Shown: positions 56,574 to 64,000 of the stretch, in pieces
Layout: every line of letters begins with the position of its first letter
How positions within the stretch are numbered: the first letter of the stretch is position 1
NCBI GenBank assembly: GCA_036936605.1
Contig: JAUPFV010000001.1
Location: 247,626,925 to 247,690,924 of the forward strand
Length of the DNA: 64,000 nt
Direction: 5' to 3'
Origin: Limnanthes douglasii subsp. nivea
Lineage: Eukaryota; Streptophyta; Magnoliopsida; Brassicales; Limnanthaceae
Made by a program: the position numbers and the translations under genes
Notes under the pieces: generated by a model
What the model saw: only the letters and a program-made list of their open reading frames with translations
Told to the model about the DNA's origin: nothing
The model's database searches: none

Positions 56574-56589
56574 GAGCTCTGATACCAAT
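56574..56589 (-). other. Composite G: primer-binding site
   Basis: Minus strand ATTGGTATCAGAGCTC directly after L5; matches the initiator tRNA-Met complement. Confidence 0.85.
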
Positions 56590-56896
56590 TGTAGATTTAA
56601 AAAGATATGTGAGGAGAAGAAATTTTTATTGAAGCTTTTTGTTGATGATATTTTTTGTTGATACATTGTATATCCTATATTTATATTAGTACATTATTCT
56701 GTTTTAATGACAGAATAATATTTTTGACTAATATAATATTTTCTTTAAAATACAAAATCAAATCTCTAAAAGAATATGAATAATATTTTTACATCAAAAA
56801 TATATTATCCAAATCTTTGAGCAATATATTAATTAATTAATTAACTTAATTAATTAATTAATATATTTCTAGCTTAATTTAATTTTGGTTCCAACA
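56590..56896 (-). repeat. Composite G: LTR copy L5 (type a), right boundary
   Basis: 307 bp, TGTAGATTTAAAAAGATATG to GGTTCCAACA, followed by CTTAC. With L1 it defines one insertion event. Confidence 0.95.
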
Positions 56897-56901
56897 CTTA
56901 C

Positions 56902-57512
56902 GGATCAGGGATATCCATTTTCCAGATTTCTTCGAGCATTAGCTCGATACAGTGCCAAGCACTGACTGACCAAAATAAAGTCGGGTACATCTGCTGATAC
57001 CGTTCGCCAACTTTTCCAATCCACCCTGTTGAAGAACAAGCCAAGATCTGGACTACGTTATCAACCCTACCCTCCTGATCACATCCTCGACACGGGAGAC
57101 TATGGCATCTATACGATTGAAAGAGTCTGAAATATCAAACAAGCCAAGATAAAGGAACCCCGCTGGGGAATCTGCGAAAACTTAGTAGTTCTCAATCGTG
57201 TGTCTAGGAATCCAATAAGATGGTTCAGCTAGAGGTGGCCCATGAACTTATTATTTTCTTCTCAAATTTTTTCATCTCCTTCATCTGTCTTATTTTCTTC
57301 TCAAATTCTTTCATCTCCTTCATCTGTCTTATTTGATTCTCATATCCTTTCATTTGTCTTATTTGATTCACAACATCTTTCGATGTATTTGATTCACAAC
57401 ATCTTTCGATGTATTTGATTCTCGACTCCGCCAACATGTTTTTTAAAACATTGCCTTATGGGGGCCTGCGGGCAGACAGTTACATCAGGACCCACGGCTC
57501 GTAAGTGACCCT
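56902..57512 (-). pseudogene. BED-finger/hAT-derived pseudogene, 3' part
   Basis: It continues the exon broken by element H. From 57512 down it reads GHLRAVGPDVTVCPQAPIR (end of the BED finger), then after a frameshift KNMLAESRIKYIERCCE with in-frame repeats (RQMKEMKEFEKK). Further on come SPAGFLYLGLFDISDSFN, DAIVSRVEDVIRRVG and, after a frameshift, DNVVQILACSSTGWIGKVGE, YPTLFWSVSAWHCIELMLEEI. These match the DUF659 region of plant hAT-type proteins (SPKGTxFLKSVDxSD, NVVQVVTDN, WTPCAAHCIDLMLEDI). The central part of DUF659 is missing. It ends at GTAAG, where composite G sits. Confidence 0.6.
57241..57420 (-). repeat. Short in-frame tandem repeats (39 bp and 26 bp units)
   Basis: Two near-identical 39-bp units (TTTTCTTCTCAAATT, then CTTCATCTGTCTTA on the plus strand) followed by shorter relatives and two copies of TTTGATTCACAACATC. 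In coding sense the 39-bp unit gives 13-residue repeats (IRQMKEMKxFEKK). Confidence 0.85.
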
Positions 57513-57918
57513 AGTTGGAAATCAAGAATAGAGAGAGATTTTTAGGGAATTAATTTTCAATTAGTCATTCAAGTGTAACCAACTACTTAACAAATTCTTG
57601 TTAGGTAGTTATTAGTGGAAATCTGTTACACAATTGAATACTAATGTAACACTTAGACCACCCAATCTTATTTATGTGTGATGATGCCCAATTCAGTATT
57701 AAGACCCATGTGCTTAAAATAATCCGGCCCGTCTTCAATCCAAGACCCAAGACCCACAGCTCAAGTGCTAACTCGACTTAGGGTTACTGTCTGAACCCTA
57801 AGTCTCCTTTCCCTTTCTCTCTTCTTTCTCTACTGCCATAACAGCCATTGAAGCAGACCTTGAAGTTTCACCCTCTCCATGCTTGTCATGGGGCTTCAAG
57901 GCTTTGCTATTCTTCACA
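57513..57918 (-). repeat. Copia element H: 3' LTR, 406 bp
   Basis: Plus-strand ends AGTTGGAAATCAAGAATA and GCTATTCTTCACA. It matches 62417-62846. The target duplication ACCCT is perfect (57508-57512 and 62847-62851) only if the LTR begins AGTTGG, meaning it ends ...CCAACT in element sense, a non-canonical end. Confidence 0.95.
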
Positions 57919-57930
57919 TCCCCCCTCAAA
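57919..57930 (-). other. Copia element H: polypurine tract
   Basis: Minus strand TTTGAGGGGGGA directly before the LTR start TGTGAAG. Confidence 0.85.
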
Positions 57931-59234
57931 CGAAGAGGCGATATCAAGAGACTGAGTTTGTCTCTGAGAAACAGAAAGCGGTGGTGAGTGAGTGGCTTCG
58001 TGAGACAATCAGCTAGTTGATCGTGAGACGGTACAAATCAAATTTGAAGAAGTCCTTGCAAGACCTGATCCCGAACAAAGTGTACGTCAATCTCGATGTG
58101 CTTTGTTCGGGTATGAAAAACTGGGTTTGATGCTAGCGAGCTCGCACCCAAGTTATCGCACCAGATAACAGAAGGAGTTACAACTGGAAACTCAATTTCA
58201 GTCAGAAGAGAACGCAACCACATCATCTTTACTGACAGATTAGCTAATGCTCGATACTCTGACTCAGTAGAAGACCGGGCGACAACATTCTGCTTCTTCG
58301 AAGACCAGGAGATCAGGGAGTCTCCAAGGTACACACAGTATGCGCCAACACTCCTCCGATCATCAGAAGATGAAGCCCAGTCAGCATCAGAGAAACCCTG
58401 AAGTTGAAAATTGAAGGTTGGCTTGAGATGCAACCCGATCCAGCAAGACCTAGATAAGTATCGTAAAATTCGTTTTAAATTTTGCCAATGTATAGTAGTA
58501 GGGGCTTGCTGATATTGACTGAGCTTGTTAACAACAAAGGCAATATCAGGCCTCGTATGTGTTAAGTACTGTAAGGCGCCTAATAGACTTCGATATTGTG
58601 TAGGATCAGCAAGGGGAGTTTCAGAGTCACTGGAGATATGCACACCAGCAGCCATTGATGTAGGACATGGCTTGGCTAGAGATAGACCTTGAGAACTCAG
58701 TAAGTTTTTTATATACTGCTCTTGTGTTAGATAGAAACCGGTTGAATCACGATGAACTTCTATTCCAAGGAATATATGGAGTGGTCCAATATCTTTGAGT
58801 GAAAAAACAGCATTGAGTTTATGAATAAACTCCCATAAACACCTTGTTTGATTACCTGTAACAATGATATCGTCTACATAGACCAGGATTAGAAGAACAG
58901 TAGTCTTGGAAACAAGATAGAATAGAGAACAGTCAGACTTAGAGTTCTTGAAACCCCATTGAAGAAGTGTGTCCTTCAACCTGGAATACCAAGCCCTTGG
59001 AACCTGTTTAAGACCATACAAGGCGTTTTGAAGTTTACATACATGTGTAGACTTCTGAGGATCTTGAAACCCTTGTGGTTGAACCATGTAAACATCCTCA
59101 GTGAGATACCCATTGACGAAAGCATTATTAATGTCCAACTGCATAACTTCCCAATCTTTAGACACAACTAGGGTTAGAATAAGTCTAACTGTAGAGGGCT
59201 TAACCATTGGACTAAAAGTCTCTGAAAAAATCAA
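57931..59234 (-). pseudogene. Copia element H: reverse transcriptase and RNase H
   Basis: 59234-58038 (398 codons): SPMVKPSTVRLILTLVVSKDW, LDINNAFVNGYLTEDVYM, LYGLKQVPRAWYSRL, catalytic YVDDIIVTG, IFLGIEVHRDSTGFY, THTRPDIAFVVNKLSQY, then RNase H SDADWASSSDDRRSVGAYC, SWSSKKQNVVARSSTESEYRA, WCDNLGASSLASNPVFH. A TGA replaces one codon (QI-stop-FVPSHDQLADCLTKPL), after which the frame continues to the PPT. Style matches the Ale/Retrofit (RE1-like) group. Confidence 0.9.
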
Positions 59235-60171
59235 TGCCAGGGGTTTGATGAAACCGCTTGGCTACAAGTCTTGCCTTGTATCTTTGAACAGAACCATCTC
59301 GATTATACTTAACTTTGTACACCCATTTACAGCCCACAACATTTAGATTAGGAGTCCAAGGAACCAGAGACCAAGTCTTGTTTGACATGAGTGCTTTATA
59401 CTCAGTTTCCATAGCAGTCACCCAATGAGAACATAGCACTGCTTTAGAATAGGTAGTAGGCTCAATAGTAACCAAGTCAGTTTTGATCACAGAGCCAATG
59501 TAAGGAGTTTTAGGTACCCTAGTTCCATCTTGGGTTCTAGTTATCATAGAGTGAGAGATAGGTTTAGAAGGTAAGATAGTTGACTCATCATTAGATACAA
59601 AGGGCAGACAAATAGAGATTTTAGGATTAGACTGATGCAATTGAATTAAATGTTTATCAGTAGTATGTGTTTGGACATGAGACTGACTAGGGACAAGTGT
59701 ATGATTAGAATTTGAAACAGGTGACTCTGACTGTGTTTGAGATGAACTAGAAACATTAGGTTTAACATGAGTAGATGATACTAAACACTGAGTAAGATTA
59801 TTGCCAGAATGAGTAAGAGTATTACCTTGTGTAGACATAGGCTGCAGAGAGGTAGCATCTTGAGGAACCCTAAGAGCATCAGTAGATGTTGAGGAATGTT
59901 CAGTATTCACAAGTGCTAGAGGTAGATTAGGTAACCATGACTCTAAAGAAATTTTTGTAGAAGACTCAGGTAATGAAGTATGTAAAAACTGATTTTGAAA
60001 AGGGGAAATCAGTTTCATTAAACACAACATTCTTAGAGATGTAGACTCTGCCTTTAGGACTAAGACATACATAACCCTTATGAAATTGACTAAACCCCAA
60101 AAAGGCACATTTAATTGTATGAAACTGAAATTTGTGTGACTGATAAGACCTGAGACATGGAAAGCAGGCAC
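59212..60171 (-). pseudogene. Copia element H: linker between integrase and RT, RT start
   Basis: A Ser/Thr/Pro-rich region (DALRVPQDATSLQPMS, NLTQCLVSSTHVKPN) ends in the RT entry (HWVTAMETEYKALMSNKTWSLV, VVGCKWVYKVKYNRDGSVQ, YKARLVAKRFHQTPGIDF). It is offset by one frameshift from the integrase upstream (at about 60000) and one from RT downstream (at about 59225). Confidence 0.8.
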
Positions 60172-61438
60172 ACCCGAATGTTTTTAAGGCTAGGTAATTA
60201 GGTTTCTTGTGAAACAAGACTTCAAAAGGTGGGATATTAGATAGAACTGGAGTGGACAACCTGTTGATAAGATAAACAGCTATTTCAAAGGCTTGAAACC
60301 AAAATCTATAAGGTAGATTAGCTTGAGATAAGAGAGTTAACCCTGTCTCAACTAAGTACCTGTGTTTACGTTCAGCTCTGCCATTATGAGCTGAGGTGTG
60401 AGGACAGGATTTCCTCACAATGAACCCTTGTTCCTGAGCCATAGTAGATATAGGTAGAAACTCTCCTCCCCCATCACACTGAATAACTTTGATAGATCTT
60501 TCAAACTGTTTTTCCACAAGACATTTGAATTGTTTAAAAATACTAACCACTTGACTTTTGTGTTTGACAGGATACAGCCAGGTATACCTGGTATGGTCAT
60601 CCACAAAGATCACATAATACTTGTGACCTTGAGTGGATGCCACAGGAGAGGGACCCCATACATTTGTATGTATGAGATCCAAGACATTACTGGCATGAGA
60701 GTGAGACAAAGAAGATGGCAACAAGTGAGACTTCCCAAACTGACAGGCTTCACAAAAGGTACATTCTTCTTTCATAACAGAAGTAAGATTACACAATTTC
60801 AGAACTGAATTGAGAACATGTAAGGATGGATGGCCAAGCTTCCTATGCCATCCATCTTTTAGGGAATTAGACAAACAAACAGACATGACTTTAGGAAGTA
60901 AAACACTGGAAACTAGAGGACTGTGTTTGACATTGATAGAATGACCCCCTATAGCTTGTGACTTAGAAACATTCTTCAACCTGTACAGTCCACCCTCAGT
61001 AGTCCCTTTGAGAAGCACTGTCCCTGTTACCTTGTCATTCACAAGACAGAAACCATTGTGAAATTCAATGAAAACATTATTATGACTAGTAAGTTGAGAG
61101 ACAGATAAGATATTTTTATTAATCAAGGGTACATGTAGTATGTTTTTTAGAGAAATAGGAGTATGGTTGAGAGACTGTAAACTAGAGTACCCAATATTAT
61201 GAATAGGCAACCTGTGACCATTACCAACAAAGATACTTTTGTTACATGTGTATTCTGTCTTTTGAGTCATCATATTAGTGTTGCCTGTGACATGGTGACT
61301 AGCACCACTGTCAGCATACCAGGTAGAGTCTCCAGTAGAGTCTTGAGTAGCCAAATAGGCTGTATGATCACTATCGCCCTTATGTTGTTCAAAAGAAGAT
61401 GATCCCATAACAGATGGATCATCCCTGTAGTAACACAC
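59966..61438 (-). pseudogene. Copia element H: protease and integrase
   Basis: The 490-codon stretch begins after the zinc knuckle. Protease motif STWYADSGASHHVTG (DSG intact), pre-integrase (NILHVPLINKNILSVSQLT), zinc finger (WHRKLGHPSLHVLN, CTFCEACQFGKSH), core (LIHTNVWGPSP, VIQCDGGGEFLP, NGRAERKHRYLVE). The first catalytic position of integrase is Asn in place of Asp (usually H-S-D-V-W-G-P), so it is probably inactive. Confidence 0.85.
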
Positions 61439-62389
61439 TGGAGCAGTATGTCCATATCTATTACAGATCTGGCATGTAGGTTTATTTTGAGAGAAGCGTC
61501 CACCTCTCCCTCTATAGAAGTTGTTTCTTCCTCTTGAATAATTTGATGAGTTGTTTCTTCCTCTATTATTTTTGTATGACCCCCTGTACTCACGAGAATA
61601 GTTTCTCTAATTTGTATTGTTGTTTTGTGGCTTATAATCTGTTTTCTGAGTGAGATTAGTTGTTGCTAGGCTTAGATTTGATACATTGTTTTGAATACTC
61701 ACCAACTGATCCAGCCTACTCTCAAATGTGAGTAGGCTAGTTTGAAGATCTAGCCAACCCATAGAATCTTTGTCTGTTAGACTCACCACAATAGGTGTAT
61801 ACTCTGAGTCCAAACCAGCGAGGACTTGAGTAATTAGATCATCAATTGATACATCACAACCAGCTAACACAAGATTGTCAGCAATATTCTTCATCTTGCT
61901 TAAGTATTCAGTCATAGTAGAGTTACCTTTTCTTATCCTCTGAAACTCTGATTTGTAGTAAGTTATTCTGGCTCTTGTGTGTGAGCCAGAAAGCTTACTA
62001 GCTGCATCCCACAGCTCTTTTGAGGTGCTTTCTTCCATCAACTGAGCAACAACCTTTGTACTCATAGTAGAGTACAACCAGCCAAGAAGTAACTGATCTT
62101 TTGCAGTCCAATCCTCATACTCAGGATTGTCAGTAGTATTTCATTCAGAATCATTAATGAGCTTAGGAGGACAGGGCTTATCCCCTGTGACAAAGCCTCC
62201 TAGCTTATTGCCTTTAATAATAGGCAAAACCATAGTTTTCCACAGCAAGTAATTGTTTCTATCGAGTCTAATCTGACTGTTGTTGTTGATTGTTTGCAGG
62301 TGCACATTTTTGGTAGCACCAGAGAAGCTGCTGGGAAACACTGAGCCTAGCGACTCATTGCTATGGGTGGGTGATTCTGGATTCGCCAT
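61439..62389 (-). pseudogene. gag: Copia element H: gag
   Basis: ATG at 62389 (MANPESPTHSNESLGSVF), then LDRNNYLLWKTMVLPIIKGNKL, WLYSTMSTKVVAQLMEEST, KELWDAASKLSGSHTRARI, RIRKGNSTMTEYLSKMKNIAD. TGA at 62141-62143 and TAG at 61607-61609 interrupt a frame that otherwise runs straight into protease. The zinc knuckle CQICNRYGHTAPVC precedes 61438. In RE1-like elements gag and pol form one polyprotein, as here. Confidence 0.85.
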
Positions 62390-62404
62390 TGAAGGCTTAC
62401 AAAA

Positions 62405-62416
62405 GCTCTGATACCA
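62405..62416 (-). other. Copia element H: primer-binding site
   Basis: Minus strand TGGTATCAGAGC directly next to the LTR end; exact initiator tRNA-Met complement. Confidence 0.9.
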
Positions 62417-62846
62417 AGTTGGAAATCAAGAATAAAGAGAGAGAGAGATTTTAGGGAATTAATTTTCAATTATTCATTCAAGTGTAACCAAGTACATTTA
62501 TATGTAATTCACTAACAAATTCTTGTTAGGTAGTTATTAGTGGAAATCTGTTACACAAAACTTGTTACACAATTGATTACTAATGTAACACTTAGACCAC
62601 CCAATCTTATTTACGTGTGATGATGCCCAATTCAGTATTAAGACCCATGGGCTTAAAATAATCCGGCCCGTCTTCAATCCAATACCCAAGACCCACAGCT
62701 CAAGTGCTAACTCGACTTCTGAACCCTAAGTCTCCTTTCCCTTTCTCTCTTCTTTCTCTACTGCCATAGCAGCCATTGAAGCAGACCTTGAAGCTTCACC
62801 CTCTCCATGCTTGTCACGGGGCTTCAAGTATTTGCTATTCTTCACA
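62417..62846 (-). repeat. Copia element H: 5' LTR, 430 bp
   Basis: Plus-strand ends AGTTGGAAATCAAGAATA and GCTATTCTTCACA. It differs from the 3' LTR by small indels (for example an extra TTATATGTAATTCAC and a 14-bp TTACACAA-type repeat here). Followed by ACCCT. Confidence 0.95.
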
Positions 62847-63015
62847 ACCCTTGAGCCTAGAAAAGTTGTTCATTTCTTTTCTACATAGGTTGCAGGTTAC
62901 CCTGTTCCTACTAGCATCCACCATATTACCATAATCACGAACCTCAGTTGATATCTCGTCAGAAGACACTTTCAATAATAACCGACTCATATACAGTACA
63001 AGCTGGACTGAAGAG
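62847..63015 (-). pseudogene. BED-finger/hAT-derived pseudogene, 5' part
   Basis: The minus-strand ATG near 62976 gives MSRLLLKVSSDEISTEVRDYG, then NMVDASRNRVTCNLCRKEMNN and FSRLKG, where element H interrupts. With H and one ACCCT removed the frame runs on as GHLRAVGPDVTVC. The CNLC...H...C layout matches BED-type zinc fingers of plant hAT-derived proteins. Such proteins are DNA-binding. Whether this was a domesticated gene or a transposon copy cannot be told. Confidence 0.6.
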
Positions 63016-63179
63016 CCGAAAATGTGTTACATAATGAATAGAGCAAACTGAAATGAGAAACCACAACAGGAATCAATCAGACTGAAGTAGAATCTATACA
63101 TTACTAGGATCAAATGATAAAAGGATAGTAGATAACAGATGCTAAAGATCATAAGAACGCAATGCAAAAGATAAAATAC

Positions 63180-63370
63180 CTTTTCATTATATGCTGAAAG
63201 AGAGGAAACAGCAAGATTGAAAACTGAACTTCTATCTGTCTGGGTGCAGCTGAGAACTGAGAAAATGAAATTTACCTGCTTTTAGAACCACAAATAAAGT
63301 AGAGTTGTCTAAAAGACTACGCTGTACAACATCAGTACCTTTTTTAAGAAAGAGGGATCGGTTTTTGACA
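63180..63370 (-). other. Possible upstream exons of the BED/hAT pseudogene
   Basis: Minus-strand GT-AG-like signals are visible: AAAGCAG|GTAAATTT (about 63278), CTCTTTCAG|CATATAATG (about 63197) and AATGAAAAG|GTATTTTA (about 63182). The stretch before the first donor reads LKKGTDVVQRSLLDNSTLFVVL. No homology recognised; this may be untranslated leader or chance. Confidence 0.2.
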
Positions 63371-63374
63371 TCAA

Positions 63375-63442
63375 ATTCTATCAATCATCCAATATACATC
63401 TACTCTTGATTCTATCAATCATCCAATATACATCTACTCTTG
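63375..63442. repeat. Tandem duplication, 2 x 34 bp
   Basis: ATTCTATCAATCATCC to TCTACTCTTG, two identical copies at 63375-63408 and 63409-63442. Confidence 0.95.
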
Positions 63443-63718
63443 ACTTTGCAGCTGAAATTCCAACAAAATAGAACGAAGGAGATGCAAGAATATGAGAAGA
63501 AAATAAAAAGCACATAGACCACCACGCAAAGTCTCAATGGATTCTTGGACAGATGAGAATGATGGAGATGTACTGAGTTTTATCGCATACTCTCCCGTGG
63601 ATCCCTTTAGCCTGACATTATTGATATTTTAGACTCTTTCAATATGTGTAAATGCCATAATTAATATAGAAGAAAAATATTTATTGATTTTTTTGACGTT
63701 TTATTTTCTTATTTCAGT

Positions 63719-63953
63719 TATTAAATAATATTTGTTTTTTTTAGCCGCTATTCAGAGTGCAATGAGTGCGCACGGGGTAAACCATCAGTCTGACGCGATA
63801 GCCTGCAAACCAACACCAGAAGATAAACCACACAAGATGACAGACTCAGTCGAGAAAGCGTATGTAAAGGGACTCGAACTCATGACCTTTGGTCATGAGC
63901 ACACCATACTCCACCAACTCGGCTACCCCTTGCAGGCTATTAAATAACATTTG
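63719..63953. repeat. SINE target-site duplications (16 bp each)
   Basis: TATTAAATAATATTTG at 63719-63734 and TATTAAATAACATTTG at 63938-63953. Confidence 0.85.
63735..63937 (-). mobile_element. tRNA-derived SINE, about 203 bp
   Basis: On the minus strand the head reads GGGGTAGCCGAGTTGGTGG, with a polymerase III A box (TAGCCGAGTTGG), and about 33 bp later GAGTTCGAGTCC, a B box. It ends in an A-rich tail (T run at 63735-63742 on the plus strand). The flanks TATTAAATAATATTTG (63719-63734) and TATTAAATAACATTTG (63938-63953) match at 15 of 16 positions, a target duplication of the length expected for LINE-driven retroposition. The open frame on the plus strand here is accidental. Confidence 0.85.
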
Positions 63954-64000
63954 TGTATAATATAATAATGGGTAATATCCATTACCAGAACAAAATAAAT

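Noticed and set aside
56902..57240. Endogenous pararetrovirus coding fragment on the plus strand
   Set aside because: The plus-strand frame looked coding-like, but the minus strand matches the DUF659 region of hAT-type proteins in order, which explains it better.
63830..63937. Functional tRNA gene on the minus strand
   Set aside because: A and B boxes are present but there is no cloverleaf 3' half, and an A tail with long target duplications shows a SINE.

Overview
This window is nuclear DNA of a flowering plant, and it holds no intact host gene. The evidence is the element set: Ty3/gypsy elements of the Tat lineage (dual RNase H, antisense accessory gene), several Ty1/copia elements primed from initiator tRNA-Met, a tandem TRIM array, hAT and Mutator-like (MULE) remnants, a MITE and a tRNA-derived SINE. 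The background is strongly AT-rich. Essentially every protein-like stretch is a transposable-element protein or a transposase-derived pseudogene, and nearly all carry stops or frameshifts.

Layout. 1-10.6 kb: AT-rich low-copy DNA with a short open frame at the left edge, MULE N-terminal (PB1-like) debris, a degenerate ~215-255 bp tandem array split by a 321-bp MITE, and several small tandem duplications. 10.7-18.6 kb: very old Tat element A (+ strand) whose 3' region keeps an antisense-gene relic and a ~72-bp tandem array, the latter split by a 1.26-kb non-autonomous hAT element with a perfect 8-bp target-site duplication (TSD). 19.4-27.6 kb: Tat element B (- strand), with its 5' LTR, gag, protease, RT, RNase H, second RNase H, integrase and part of the antisense gene. 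27.7-29.2 kb: compact non-autonomous LTR element D. 29.25-33.1 kb: gypsy relic E (-) split by a TRIM array of five LTRs and four internal regions. 34.06-42.73 kb: Tat element C (+), the youngest gypsy copy, with paired LTRs and TSD TTATT; its integrase is deleted but the antisense gene is nearly complete. 43.1-44.0 kb: decayed hAT transposase (DUF4371 type). 44.6-49.7 kb: an old copia RNase H relic split by copia element F (-). 51.19-56.90 kb: composite copia element G with five LTR copies, two of them bounding internal regions of a non-autonomous relative and one inverted, the whole bounded by a perfect TSD CTTAC. 56.9-63.0 kb: BED-finger/hAT-derived pseudogene (-) split by Ale/Retrofit-like copia element H (-, TSD ACCCT). 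63.7-63.94 kb: SINE (-) with a 16-bp TSD.

How the pieces relate. Removing each insertion plus one TSD copy rejoins the sequence beneath it. This restores the reading frame for the old copia RNase H (F removed) and for the BED finger (H removed), and repeat phase for the 72-bp array (hAT removed) and the ~240-bp array (MITE removed). The main points for a second look are composite G, the alternating two-type TRIM array, the stop codon at the RT catalytic tyrosine shared by Tat copies B and C, and the spliced antisense gene carried by the Tat family.
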